Positions 1 through 7,043 are shown, numbered from the stretch's first letter. The stretch is DNA of 32,476 nt from an uncultured Pseudomonadota bacterium (GCA_949292335.1 CASEYY010000045.1:1-32476); one strand, 5' to 3'. Notes: generated by a model not told the origin, from the sequence alone. Made by a program: numbers and translations.

Positions 1-140
1 AAGAGGCTATGTTGAAGTACTTTACTCAACATCCTTGTTGCGTCCTTAAATCTTGGTTTTCTTAAGAAAAATCCGCACGGTTAATTACTCCGTACGGATT
101 TTATTTTACCATATTTTTTCTTAAAAAGAAATTAATTTTT
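1..140. repeat. Left arm of a 140-bp inverted repeat at the window ends
   Basis: Positions 1-140 match the reverse complement of 32277-32416 without gaps. The only differences I see are position 14 and four bases in the hairpin loop (81, 82, 84, 85). The arm holds a terminator hairpin (68-102) and part of a second structured block (9-32, ATGTTG/CAACAT stem). In both copies the orientation relative to the adjacent gene is the same, so each arm follows the stop codon of a gene reading towards the window edge. This suggests a dispersed multicopy element (inference). Confidence 0.9.
68..102 (-). terminator. Rho-independent terminator of the Nudix gene
   Basis: A 13-bp stem pairs AAAATCCGCACGG (68-80) with CCGTACGGATTTT (90-102). 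On the minus strand the single imperfect pair becomes a G-U wobble and the hairpin is followed by TTTTTCTT. It lies about 40 bases past the Nudix stop codon. Confidence 0.8.
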
Positions 141-141
141 T

Positions 142-678
142 TTAATCTATAAACGGTTCATATTTTTCTTGCAAAACTACATTGTTTTGCAAAACCCGAT
201 AAAGCCCATCCATCACCGTCGGAACGAATCGCCCCTCCTCAAGCAATTTATTTATCTCGGCAAAACCTGCCCACCTAACCTCGGAAACCTCGCTTTTTTC
301 TATCGCAATATCGGCAACATCTATATTCTGGTATACCAGATATACATCAACTATGGTATTTCCATGGCGGATAAAACTATAAGCCAGTTCCACATTCTCG
401 CCGGATAAATCAATACCCAATTCCTCTTTGGTTTCTCTTAAACAACCTTCAAAACTGTCTTCACCTTTGATTACCGCACCACCGGCCGATTGGGCCCACT
501 TGCCGGGGTAAGCTTTTTTTGATAAAGACCTTTTTTGAATCAAAAATTGATGCTTGTCATTAACTATCCACACATCAACCGCCAAATGATATTCGCCACT
601 TTGCAAATCTGCTTTATCGCGGCAAATTATCTTCCCCGTCTGATTGCGATTGATGTCGTAAACATCCCATTCTTCCAT
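142..678 (-). CDS. Nudix hydrolase, IPP-isomerase-like subgroup
   Basis: A 178-aa Nudix protein with a perfect Nudix box from G67 to I89: G, five residues, E73, seven residues, R81-E82, then E85-E86 and G88-I89. The glutamates bind the metal used to cleave a nucleoside diphosphate linked to another moiety. PGKW just before the box and the length resemble the YfcD / isopentenyl-diphosphate isomerase-like branch, whose substrates are often unknown. No signal peptide or membrane segment, so probably cytosolic. The start ATG at 678 has a weak purine-rich site (AAGGGTGG) upstream. It is transcribed away from the ygiW operon and ends at a strong terminator (68-102). Family is secure; the substrate cannot be read from the sequence. 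Confidence 0.9.
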   Translation of the reverse strand: MEEWDVYDINRNQTGKIICRDKADLQSGEYHLAVDVWIVNDKHQFLIQKRSLSKKAYPGKWAQSAGGAVIKGEDSFEGCLRETKEELGIDLSGENVELAYSFIRHGNTIVDVYLVYQNIDVADIAIEKSEVSEVRWAGFAEINKLLEEGRFVPTVMDGLYRVLQNNVVLQEKYEPFID

Positions 679-763
679 TCGCCACCACCCTTTATCTTTG
701 AATTTTATTAATTTTTATTTGAAGAATCAATATTATTTATTTTTTTTGAAAAAAATTTATTCC

Positions 764-780
764 CTTAAGCGAACCTTAAG
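764..780 (+). promoter_or_regulatory. PmrA/QseB-type response-regulator box
   Basis: Two identical half-sites, CTTAAG (764-769) and CTTAAG (775-780), are separated by 5 bases. This matches the known YTTAAK-N5-YTTAAK direct-repeat pattern bound by PmrA/QseB regulators. It lies 76 bases before the ygiW start, with AT-rich -10-like sequence downstream (about 791-798). The neighbouring regulator gene is of this family, so autoregulation is likely (inference). Confidence 0.6.
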
Positions 781-855
781 TTTAGAATGTTTAATTATCC
801 TTGTAAGCAACAAAGGTTCTAAATTTTATAAAACTTTACTTTAAGGAGATGTACC

Positions 856-1215
856 ATGAAAAATATATTAACCGTTTCTGCTTTGGCTTTAACTTTGAGC
901 TTGTCGGCAAATGCTTTTGCTCAAAATAATATGGGCGGAGGTTATACCGGTCCTTCGGTCGCCGCTGTTTCTGTCGCCGAGGCTCTTAAATTAAGCGATG
1001 ATGCTCCGGTGGTTATGGTCGGAAAAATCGAAAAAGGTTTGGGCGGCGAAAAATATCTTTTCAATGACGGAACCGCTACCGTTACTATCGAAATCGACGA
1101 TGACGATTGGCGGGGACTGCAGGTTGGTGAAAACGATACCGTTGAAATTCGCGGCGAAGTTGATAAAGATTTCATGAATTTTGAAATTGATGTCGACAGC
1201 ATAACAAAAAAATAA
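856..1215 (+). CDS. ygiW: YgiW/YdeI-family periplasmic OB-fold protein
   Basis: A 119-aa protein with a clear Sec signal peptide (residues 1-22, ending NAFA-Q), then the BOF/YgiW-type OB fold (about 35-118). Typical elements are VMVGKIEKGLGGEKYLFND and the closing EIRGEVDKD segment. Family members are periplasmic stress-tolerance proteins without known enzymatic activity. ATG 856 is preceded by AAGGAG at 7-bp spacing. It is the first gene of a three-gene operon with a response regulator (17-bp gap) and a sensor kinase, the same arrangement as ygiW-qseBC in gammaproteobacteria. A direct-repeat operator (764-780) sits upstream. Membership is well supported; the physiological stress is not visible. 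Confidence 0.88.
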   Translation: MKNILTVSALALTLSLSANAFAQNNMGGGYTGPSVAAVSVAEALKLSDDAPVVMVGKIEKGLGGEKYLFNDGTATVTIEIDDDDWRGLQVGENDTVEIRGEVDKDFMNFEIDVDSITKK

Positions 1216-1232
1216 TTTGAGGATTATTTACT

Positions 1233-1892
1233 ATGCGAATTCTCTTGGCAGAAGATGATAAACTTATCGGCGACGGCTTAAATGTCGGACTTGCCAAACT
1301 GGGGTTTACCGTTGATTGGTTTACCGACGGAGATGAGGCTTTTGAAGCCCTGTTCCAAGCTCCGTACGACGCAGTCATCCTCGACCTCGGACTGCCTAAC
1401 CGCGATGGCTTATCCATCTTAAAAGAATGGCGAGAGAAAAAACGCAATGAGCCGGTTCTAATCCTCACGGCCAGAGGTGATGTCGATCAGAGGGTTATTG
1501 GGCTTGACAGCGGGGCCGACGATTATCTCGCCAAGCCCTTTGCCCTGACCGAAGTTGCCGCCAGACTCAAGGCTTTAATCAGAAGATACAGTGATCGTAT
1601 GGAGCCCGAGATTAAACTCGGCTCCGTCGTCTTCTATCCGCAAACCAAAATTGTTACTTTTGAGGGCAAACCGGTGGTGCTGGCTCCTAAGGAACTTAAG
1701 CTCTTGGAGCTTTTAATGATGAATCCTAACCGCGTTATGACCAAAGAAACAATCGAGGAAAAAATCTATTCATGGGATGACGAGATTCAAAGTAATGCCG
1801 TGGAAGTACATGTCCACCATTTGCGTAAAAAATTGGGTAAAAATATCATCAAAACCGTTAATAAAGTCGGATATATGTTGGGTGAAATATGA
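1233..1892 (+). CDS. qseB: OmpR-family response regulator, QseB/PmrA-like
   Basis: A 219-aa two-domain regulator. The receiver domain (about 1-115) has the acidic pocket E7-D8-D9, phosphoacceptor D51 in LDLGLP, and the conserved lysine in YLAKPF. The C-terminal winged helix (about 125-218) shows the usual [12 protein letters not shown] and [13 protein letters not shown] segments. It should be phosphorylated by the kinase encoded next, whose start overlaps its stop (ATGA, 1889-1892), indicating translational coupling. Family comparison points to the PmrA/QseB/TctD branch, consistent with the CTTAAG direct repeat before the operon. The symbol is by synteny and similarity; pmrA-like would be equally defensible. 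Confidence 0.85.
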   Translation: MRILLAEDDKLIGDGLNVGLAKLGFTVDWFTDGDEAFEALFQAPYDAVILDLGLPNRDGLSILKEWREKKRNEPVLILTARGDVDQRVIGLDSGADDYLAKPFALTEVAARLKALIRRYSDRMEPEIKLGSVVFYPQTKIVTFEGKPVVLAPKELKLLELLMMNPNRVMTKETIEEKIYSWDDEIQSNAVEVHVHHLRKKLGKNIIKTVNKVGYMLGEI

Positions 1893-3232
1893 AAAAACTG
1901 AGCTTGAAATTACGACTTATGTTCTTATTTTTAATCACCGCCACGGCAGTGTGGATTGCCTCGGGCGTTTTGGTGTGGTCGGAAACTAAAGAACAAATCG
2001 ACGAATTTTTTGACACCTATCAGCTCATCTTGGCCAGACAACTTTCGGCTGCCGACTGGAATGCCGTCAAGCCTTCTACCCAACATGATGTTAACCAAAT
2101 AATCGAAGAGCTTGATGATGACGGCGAAGAAGAAGACGAAGCTATCGGGCTGGCCGTATTTGATAATTCTGGCAAAATGATTTTTAATGATGATGAAAAC
2201 GGAAAATATTTCGCGTTTCATCCGACCTCGGGCTTCACCGAACAAGCTCTGGGAAAAAAACAAAAACCTTGGCGAATCGTCTGGGTGAAAAGCGTTGATA
2301 AAAATTATTTTATCGCCGTTGGACAAGAAATTGAATATCGTAACGATGTGGCCTTGGAAATGATTGAAGAAGCTCTCATTCCTTGGAGTTATGGCTTGGC
2401 GGCAATGCTGTTAATTTTCTTTGCCCTCTTGGCCAAAGAATTTCGCCCTTTAAAATCGCTGGCCGCAAACATTACCGCCAGACAATCCGATGACCTTTCA
2501 CCGATTGACAACAAAAACATACCACAAGAAATTTTGCCGCTTATCAATTCTTTTAATAACCTTTTGACCAAAATCGAATCCATGCTTAAACGCGAAAGAA
2601 GTTTTATTGCCGATTCTGCTCACGAGCTCAGAAGTCCCCTGACCGCACTCAAAGTCCAACTTGATGTGGTCGAAATTGCCGGCGATGATGAAAATACGCG
2701 AAACAATGCTCTGAAAAATTTGCGAGAAGGTATCGAAAGAGCCGGACGCTTGGTCGAACAGCTATTGGCTTTGTCAAAATTAAATGCTCAGCAAATTACC
2801 AATGATAATGAAACTCTTGACTGGCAGAATATTATCACCGGCTCGGTTAATGAACAAAAAATTGAAGCCGAAAATAAAAATATTTCTATAACAACCGAAT
2901 ACACCGATAAGCCATTCTTAACCGCCGGACAGACTTTTTTGTGGAGCTTACTGTTTCGCAACCTCTTGGATAATGCCGTAAAATACAGCGGCTCAGGTGC
3001 CGAAATAAAAATAATGCTTGCGGCAGATAAATTGGAAATTACCAATTCTAAAGTTTCGCTCGCTCCGGAACATATTAAACGGCTTGGCGAAAGATTTTTC
3101 CGACCCGCCGGACAAAATGTGAAAGGTAGCGGTTTGGGCTTATCAATCGTCGAGAGAATCGCGGCACTACACGGCTGTAAAGTATCATTCTCGCTGGAAA
3201 ATGATGTCTTTAAGGTCGTGATTAAGCCTTAA
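1889..3232 (+). CDS. qseC: Sensor histidine kinase, QseC/PmrB-like
   Basis: A 447-aa membrane kinase. TM1 is about residues 10-30, the periplasmic domain 31-163, TM2 about 164-182, then HAMP. HisKA carries H245 in [14 protein letters not shown] and the ATPase domain shows the N box (DNAVKYS) and G box ([17 protein letters not shown]). It should phosphorylate the upstream regulator. The periplasmic domain has a strongly acidic patch near residues 74-84 (DDDGEEEDE). Such patches bind divalent cations, ferric iron or cationic peptides in PhoQ/PmrB-type sensors, so a cation signal is plausible here (inference). Its 3' end overlaps the convergent nitroreductase by 4 bases (3229-3232). Confidence 0.88.
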   Translation: MKKLSLKLRLMFLFLITATAVWIASGVLVWSETKEQIDEFFDTYQLILARQLSAADWNAVKPSTQHDVNQIIEELDDDGEEEDEAIGLAVFDNSGKMIFNDDENGKYFAFHPTSGFTEQALGKKQKPWRIVWVKSVDKNYFIAVGQEIEYRNDVALEMIEEALIPWSYGLAAMLLIFFALLAKEFRPLKSLAANITARQSDDLSPIDNKNIPQEILPLINSFNNLLTKIESMLKRERSFIADSAHELRSPLTALKVQLDVVEIAGDDENTRNNALKNLREGIERAGRLVEQLLALSKLNAQQITNDNETLDWQNIITGSVNEQKIEAENKNISITTEYTDKPFLTAGQTFLWSLLFRNLLDNAVKYSGSGAEIKIMLAADKLEITNSKVSLAPEHIKRLGERFFRPAGQNVKGSGLGLSIVERIAALHGCKVSFSLENDVFKVVIKP

Positions 3233-3828
3233 CCGAAGACCTTAACCCGCTCAGAAATCGACATAAATTCCTTATCTCCGGCCGCCGATTTGATTTTGCC
3301 AAATGGCATTTGCGAATATAATTTCCAACTTTGCGGCAGATGCCATTCCTTCGTGACATCCTCATCAATGAGCGGATTATAGTGTTGTAATGACGCCCCT
3401 ATTCCCTCAGATGACAAAGCTGTCCAAATCATGTATTGCAACATTCCCGATGATTGAGCCGAAAATAGCGGAAAGGCATCTTTATACAGCGGATATTGCT
3501 TTTGCAAACTGCCTATAGTGTCTTCATCTTCAAAAAACAATATTGTGCCGGCTGCCGCAGCAAATGAAGCTATCTTCTTTGTCGTTGCCGCAAATTTGTC
3601 CGCAGGGGTAACCTTTTGTAAATTACTTAAGACAATATTCCACAATTTGTGATGAGCGGCGGAAAATAATATTACCACTCTGCCGCTTTGCGAATTAAAG
3701 GCCGAAGGTGCGTGTTTGACGCAATCGCAGATTAATGACACTATCTCTTCGGAGCTTAGCGGTATATCTGTCCCTAAGTCGTAAATTGACCGTCTGTCTT
3801 GGTATATTTTTATCAAATCTTTGACCAT
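3229..3828 (-). CDS. Nitroreductase-family flavoprotein
   Basis: A 199-aa protein of the FMN-dependent nitroreductase family, small-subunit type. It starts with the RRSIYDLG motif that contacts FMN phosphate, then CVKHAPSAFNSQSGRVV, the conserved APS-NSQ flavin loop. The C-terminal part (QMPFGKIKS) is the usual IPFGK end. Members reduce nitroaromatics, quinones or similar acceptors with NAD(P)H as dimers; the natural substrate is unknown here. ATG 3828 has an excellent AGGAGG site at 6-7 bp. It is monocistronic and convergent with the sensor kinase, overlapping it by 4 bases. Confidence 0.88.
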   Translation of the reverse strand: MVKDLIKIYQDRRSIYDLGTDIPLSSEEIVSLICDCVKHAPSAFNSQSGRVVILFSAAHHKLWNIVLSNLQKVTPADKFAATTKKIASFAAAAGTILFFEDEDTIGSLQKQYPLYKDAFPLFSAQSSGMLQYMIWTALSSEGIGASLQHYNPLIDEDVTKEWHLPQSWKLYSQMPFGKIKSAAGDKEFMSISERVKVFG

Positions 3829-3942
3829 GATTCACCTCCTATAACATATATATTATATTTTCTTGTCCTTACAATATTTTTAATTGATAAAAAAACCTGT
3901 TGCATAAAAATTTTATTGTGCTAAATATCTATCCAGTGTTGA

Positions 3943-3982
3943 CGGGACGTAGTTCAGCTTAGGTCAGAGCGCTTGCATGGGG
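3943..3982 (+). pseudogene. 5'-half tRNA-Pro remnant
   Basis: These 40 bases repeat the 5' half of the intact tRNA-Pro at 4197, from the acceptor strand CGGGACG to the anticodon loop CATGGGG. The D-loop has a 2-base insertion (CTTAGGTCAG instead of CCTGGTAG). The match stops right after the anticodon; no anticodon 3' stem, T arm or acceptor 3' strand follows, so it cannot fold as a tRNA. It lies about 250 bp before the functional copy, in the same orientation. Confidence 0.85.
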
Positions 3983-3991
3983 CCGGAGGCG

Positions 3992-4018
3992 AAAAAATGT
4001 TCCGGTGAAACATTTTTT
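3992..4018 (+). terminator. Hairpin with T-run after the tRNA remnant
   Basis: AAAAAATGTT (3992-4001) pairs perfectly with AACATTTTTT (4009-4018) around a 7-base loop. It is symmetrical in A/T runs, so it could terminate transcription in either direction. No active upstream gene on the plus strand is obvious except the tRNA remnant. Confidence 0.5.
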
Positions 4019-4040
4019 AACGACGGGCGAAGTTTTGTTA

Positions 4041-4165
4041 TTTTGTTGGCAAACGACAGTTTGCGTCAACAAAAGTTACAAAACGAGTGACCGCAGCGAG
4101 TTGGCGATTGACTTCTAACCGAAGACAGAGCCTACGAGCCAGACAAGAAGGCGGAAGACTTCTTG
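4041..4165. repeat. Hairpin-rich non-coding stretch upstream of tRNA-Pro
   Basis: Two imperfect palindromes lie here. TTTTGTTG (4041-4048) pairs with CAACAAAA (4067-4074), with an inner CAAAC/GTTTG pair. CAAGAAG (4144-4150) pairs with CTTCTTG. No supportable ORF covers it. Together with the tRNA debris it looks like a dispersed repeat or a mobile-element scar; I cannot name the family. Confidence 0.4.
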
Positions 4166-4190
4166 CGCCAATAAAAAAGATTATTATAAA
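4163..4190 (+). promoter_or_regulatory. Candidate promoter of tRNA-Pro
   Basis: TTGCGC (4163-4168) and TATAAA (4185-4190) are separated by 16 bases. The -10 ends 6 bases before the mature tRNA 5' end, so the 5' leader would be very short. Confidence 0.45.
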
Positions 4191-4196
4191 TATTTT

Positions 4197-4273
4197 CGGG
4201 ACGTAGTTCAGCCTGGTAGAGCGCTTGCATGGGGTGCAAGAAGTCGGAGGTTCAAATCCTCTCGTCCCGACCA
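4197..4273 (+). tRNA. tRNA-Pro (anticodon GGG)
   Basis: A 77-base cloverleaf with encoded CCA. The acceptor CGGGACG (4197-4203) pairs perfectly with CGTCCCG (4263-4269), followed by discriminator A and CCA. The anticodon arm is CTTGC-ATGGGGT-GCAAG, giving anticodon GGG. The T arm contains GGAGG-TTCAAAT-CCTCT. The C1-G72 pair and A73 are proline identity elements. It is followed by a terminator, part of which is duplicated together with the tRNA 3' end at 4438-4512. The locus is the left border of an accessory island. Confidence 0.95.
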
Positions 4274-4331
4274 AATAAAAATACCTACCCTTGCCGGTAG
4301 GTATTTTTATTTGGAGAGGATTATCCTCTTT
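4258..4331 (+). repeat. Direct repeat copy A: tRNA-Pro 3' end plus terminator
   Basis: This covers the last 16 bases of the tRNA (CCTCTCGTCCCGACCA), the terminator hairpin, and the palindrome AGAGGATTATCCTCT. It recurs almost unchanged at 4438-4512 (one A moved or gained). Such 3'-end duplications are what tRNA-targeting integrases leave as attL/attR (established knowledge); no integrase gene is present here. Confidence 0.85.
4273..4312 (+). terminator. Terminator of tRNA-Pro
   Basis: A perfect 17-bp stem, AAATAAAAATACCTACC (4273-4289) with GGTAGGTATTTTTATTT (4296-4312), loop CTTGCC, directly abutting the tRNA CCA end. Confidence 0.85.
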
Positions 4332-4399
4332 GGCTTCTAATTTCGCCGCGGGCAAAGTTTTGCCCTCGCTCAATAAGATGTTCCAAAGAACTTGCAGAC

Positions 4400-4427
4400 A
4401 AAAAACGCCGGAGCAACGGCGTTTTTT
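4400..4427 (+). terminator. Hairpin terminator between the two direct repeats
   Basis: AAAAAACGCCG (4400-4410) pairs with CGGCGTTTTTT (4417-4427), loop GAGCAA. It is an orphan: no gene lies in the 106 bases between the repeats, so it is probably a relic of something lost. Confidence 0.6.
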
Positions 4428-4437
4428 ACTTAGCGTT

Positions 4438-4512
4438 CCTCTCGTCCCGACCAATAAAAAATACCTACCCTTGCCGGTAGGTATTTTTTATTTGGAGAGG
4501 ATTATCCTCTTT
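4438..4512 (+). repeat. Direct repeat copy B: orphan tRNA-Pro 3' end plus terminator
   Basis: It repeats the final 16 bases of tRNA-Pro including CCA, followed by a second near-identical terminator (4453-4492) and the AGAGGATTATCCTCT palindrome. No tRNA body precedes it. The last bases run into the 3' end of the restriction endonuclease gene on the other strand (stop at 4511-4513). It is a candidate attachment-site remnant bordering the restriction-modification cluster. Confidence 0.8.
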
Positions 4513-5143
4513 ATAATAAGTAGGGTAGTAAGTTGTTTTCAAAAAAATCCAACATATCTCCGACATCCGAGGTATCCCTCCACATATAATAGTTTTTGGT
4601 GTACTCTTGAAACCAATAAGCAATTTCTCTATTGCGTCGAGGGTCTCTTGTAATGTCACCAACTATTACTAGCCAAAATGGTAGAATTTCATCAGATAAA
4701 TTACTTGTTTTCCTAATAATTCTTAGCAGTCCTGGAGTAAAATATTTACAACTTCTTTCATGAGCATTACCTCGACCGGCTTGCATACTTGTTGTTTCAA
4801 TCCACCCATCTTGGCGTTTTATTTCTCCAAATAATATTTTACCGTTGTTTTTATTCCTTATAGCAAAATCCATACTAATTCCCCATTCATATTTTGGGGT
4901 GCCCTTTGCAGTTTTTAGTGTTGTATCAACATTATAGATTTTAATCAAGACATCTTGAGGCAATGGATAAGTTGAGTATATATCTTTAAACTCTTTTGGA
5001 TGTCTTTCCACAACAAACTGGTTCGGATAAACCGCGTCTAAAGAAGATTGCAATGATTTTTGAAATATTTCTTCGGCGGTTATTGCTTTATGCCCTGAAA
5101 CTGTTTGCCAATTTGCTCTCTTTCTCAATTCTTGTGTTGCCAT
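4511..5143 (-). CDS. Type II restriction endonuclease, MunI-like (predicted target CAATTG)
   Basis: A 210-aa protein closely resembling MunI (about 202 aa), as I remember that sequence. The catalytic D-E-K triad is visible as D92, E107 and K109 in GEIKRQDGW, with the same 15-residue D-to-E spacing as MunI D83/E98/K100. The segment GRGNAHERSCK (123-133) matches the recognition loop shared with EcoRI (GNAIERSHK), which reads the central AATT. MunI cuts C^AATTG, so the same target is predicted (inference). It follows the controller gene without a gap (controller stop at 5144-5146, ATG at 5143) and all three restriction genes are intact. The 3' end touches the duplicated tRNA/terminator block, consistent with insertion at that site. 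AT-rich relative to core neighbours. Confidence 0.9.
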   Translation of the reverse strand: MATQELRKRANWQTVSGHKAITAEEIFQKSLQSSLDAVYPNQFVVERHPKEFKDIYSTYPLPQDVLIKIYNVDTTLKTAKGTPKYEWGISMDFAIRNKNNGKILFGEIKRQDGWIETTSMQAGRGNAHERSCKYFTPGLLRIIRKTSNLSDEILPFWLVIVGDITRDPRRNREIAYWFQEYTKNYYMWRDTSDVGDMLDFFENNLLPYLL

Positions 5144-5350
5144 CTAAATCCCCTTAAAAAATTCTTCTAAAGATAGATGTAATCCTTGAGATATCTTATG
5201 TATATTCTCAATGGAAATGTTACGTTTCCCTGCCTCAACAGACGCTAAATATGTTCTATCCATATTTATTTGCAATGCAAATTTTTCCTGGCTCAATCCT
5301 GTTTTTAGCCGGAGGTTTTTTATCCGTTGTCCTAGAATCTGTTTTATCAT
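5144..5350 (-). CDS. Restriction-modification controller (C) protein, XRE family
   Basis: A 68-aa helix-turn-helix protein starting MIKQILGQRIKNLRLK. The HTH covers about residues 8-60 (GLSQEKFALQINMDRTYLASVEAGKRN), typical of C proteins and short XRE regulators. I chose ATG 5350 because AAGGAG lies 7-8 bases upstream; the longer reading from 5407 has no such site and runs through the promoter. C proteins time expression so that methylation precedes restriction. Here the gene is immediately upstream of and co-oriented with the endonuclease, and divergent from the methyltransferase, the expected topology. A C-box-like site lies at 5401-5420. Confidence 0.88.
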   Translation of the reverse strand: MIKQILGQRIKNLRLKTGLSQEKFALQINMDRTYLASVEAGKRNISIENIHKISQGLHLSLEEFFKGI

Positions 5351-5377
5351 AAGAAAAACTCCTTTATAATTGTGCTT

Positions 5378-5407
5378 ATAATACTTAAAAATATTTTTTT
5401 GAGTCAA
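5378..5407 (-). promoter_or_regulatory. Candidate promoter of the controller-endonuclease genes
   Basis: On the minus strand TTGACT (5407-5402) and TATTAT (5383-5378) are separated by 18 bases and lead into the controller gene 28 bases downstream. The -35 hexamer overlaps the candidate C box. Confidence 0.5.
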
Positions 5408-5420
5408 CGGTCTATAAGTA
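5401..5420 (-). promoter_or_regulatory. Candidate C-protein operator (C box)
   Basis: Read on the minus strand this is TACTTATAGACCGTTGACTC, close to the classical C box built on ACTTATAGTCCGTG-GACT. It sits between the divergent controller and methyltransferase genes, overlapping the controller -35. Inference from motif similarity and position. Confidence 0.5.
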
Positions 5421-5430
5421 ACAATCAGTA

Positions 5431-5459
5431 TTGACTTTTACTTTTTTATAAATTATTCA
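5431..5459 (+). promoter_or_regulatory. Candidate promoter of the methyltransferase
   Basis: TTGACT (5431-5436), a 17-base spacer, and TATTCA (5454-5459), about 24 bases before the methyltransferase start. The -35 is good, the -10 weak. Confidence 0.35.
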
Positions 5460-5482
5460 TTAGTAAACGAAATGAGGTGTAT

Positions 5483-6184
5483 ATGATGGACTGCAAATCA
5501 GGATATTCAATATATAATCCAAAGGCAAAACGTAAGGTAAAGATTAATCCATTGGAAGATTTATATCCAGAATTACCTAAAAAAAAATATGATGTTATTT
5601 ATGCTGATCCTCCTTGGGATTATGGCGGAAAAATGCAGTACGATAGATCAAGTATTAAGTCTGAAAATGTCGGCTTTAAAAGAGATATATTTATAAGTGC
5701 AGCAAATTTTAAATACCCTACTCTTTCTCTTAATGATTTGCAAAAATTGGATATTGCTTCGATTTCTGCAGATAATTGTATTTTGTTTATGTGGACGACC
5801 GGGCCTCAGCTAAACAATTCAATTAAGCTCGGAATTTCCTGGGGCTTTGAGTATAAAACTGTTGCCTTTGTGTGGGATAAACAAGTTCACAATCCTGGTC
5901 GTTACACTTTGTCTCAAACAGAATTCGTTCTTGTTTTTAAAAAAGGAAAATTTCCTGAAAATAGGGGAGCTAGGAATATAAGGCAATTAATTTCTATTCA
6001 TAGGGGGAAACATAGCGAAAAACCTATTGATGTTATTGACGGGATTTCCAAGATGTTTCCTAAGCAAACAAAAATAGAGTTATTCGCCAGAAAAAATTAT
6101 ATTGGCTGGGATAATTGGGGCTTAGAAATTCCTGATAGTAAAATCAAAATCTTTTCTAATGATGAACAAAATACTTTATTATAG
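5483..6184 (+). CDS. MT-A70 family adenine-N6 DNA methyltransferase (M.MunI-like)
   Basis: A 233-aa methyltransferase with the catalytic DPPW motif at residues 42-45 (IYADPPWDYGG) and the SAM-binding end motif ELFARKNYIGWDNWGLE, both diagnostic of the MT-A70 class. It presumably methylates adenine in the target of the adjacent MunI-like endonuclease, protecting host DNA. Three starts are possible (GTG 5477, ATG 5483, ATG 5486); I favour 5483 or 5486 because GAGG at 5474-5477 then has normal spacing. It is divergent from the controller/endonuclease genes and shares their promoter region. Low GC like its partners, suggesting joint acquisition. Confidence 0.9.
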   Translation: MMDCKSGYSIYNPKAKRKVKINPLEDLYPELPKKKYDVIYADPPWDYGGKMQYDRSSIKSENVGFKRDIFISAANFKYPTLSLNDLQKLDIASISADNCILFMWTTGPQLNNSIKLGISWGFEYKTVAFVWDKQVHNPGRYTLSQTEFVLVFKKGKFPENRGARNIRQLISIHRGKHSEKPIDVIDGISKMFPKQTKIELFARKNYIGWDNWGLEIPDSKIKIFSNDEQNTLL

Positions 6185-6247
6185 TTTTGAGTATGAAAAT
6201 ATACCATTTTTGTCTTCTGAATTTCTCTTTTGGGAGGTTTATCTCAA

Positions 6248-6895
6248 ATGCAATATTTTTTTCAAAAACACAATTCGGCTGACTTGATTATATTTTTTGC
6301 CGGATGGGGCTGTGATTATAATCAATTTGTAAATTTACACGACGATAAAGATATTTTGATTTTGTATGACTATCAAAATTTGGAATTGGATTTTGATTTT
6401 GGAAAATATCAAAATATTGATATTATAGCATATTCTGCCGGCGTTTTTGTGTCTTGCCTTTTATTTGATAAAATTCCTAATATCAAAAAAAGAATTGCTC
6501 TGTGCGGTAATCCATATTTGTTTGATGAACATTTGGGGCTGTCTTCAAAAAGCATTCAAGTTATGAAAGACATAAACTTGGATAATTATTTGGAATTCAG
6601 AAAAAAATACATGGTGTTTTCTGATGAAGAATATTTGAGATACAACCAACTTCAATCTTTGCGCTCGATTGAAAGCTGTCAAAGCGAATTGGAATATTTG
6701 CAAAAACTTTATCTGGAAAATAAACATAAAATATCTTCTGAGTTTGACAAAGCTATTGTGGCGGACAGCGATCTCTTATTTAATCTTGAGGCTCAAAAAG
6801 ATTTTTATAAAGAAAAATTATCAATCATTAAAAACGCCAAACATCATATTTTCTTTAGATTTAATAGCTTTGAAGAAATTACAAAAATACCATAA
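6248..6895 (+). CDS. bioG: BioG-like pimeloyl-[ACP] methyl ester esterase (DUF452)
   Basis: A 215-aa small alpha/beta-hydrolase-like protein with the BioG hallmark IIFFAGWGCD near the N-terminus and a nucleophile S63 in IIAYSAGVF (about position 65 in characterised BioG). A late histidine pair (NAKHHIFF) is suitable for the triad. BioG cleaves the methyl ester from pimeloyl-ACP to end the BioC-dependent step of biotin precursor synthesis. ATG 6248 is chosen because GGGAGG (6232-6237) lies 10 bases upstream; the TTG at 6230 overlaps that site. It is AT-rich and stands alone beside a restriction system with no other bio gene in the window, so the function is by family only. Confidence 0.8.
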   Translation: MQYFFQKHNSADLIIFFAGWGCDYNQFVNLHDDKDILILYDYQNLELDFDFGKYQNIDIIAYSAGVFVSCLLFDKIPNIKKRIALCGNPYLFDEHLGLSSKSIQVMKDINLDNYLEFRKKYMVFSDEEYLRYNQLQSLRSIESCQSELEYLQKLYLENKHKISSEFDKAIVADSDLLFNLEAQKDFYKEKLSIIKNAKHHIFFRFNSFEEITKIP

Positions 6896-7043
6896 TTTTT
6901 TCTTTTATTAAACATTAGCACATCAACACTAAATTTATGAGCTTGAAAATTTTATTAACTCGGATAAGTTATTCTGTGTTAAAGTTTTAATCCTTATTGC
7001 GGCAATGACAAATAAAAATCGCGGATATTGTGCGGAAAACATA

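Noticed and set aside
4038-4454. Minus-strand ORF of 138 codons across tRNA-Pro
   Set aside because: It runs through the tRNA, its terminator and repeats; the translation is low-complexity and unlike a protein.
6230-6247. TTG start giving a longer BioG
   Set aside because: The TTG overlaps the GGGAGG ribosome-binding site that serves ATG 6248, and the added residues are not family-like.
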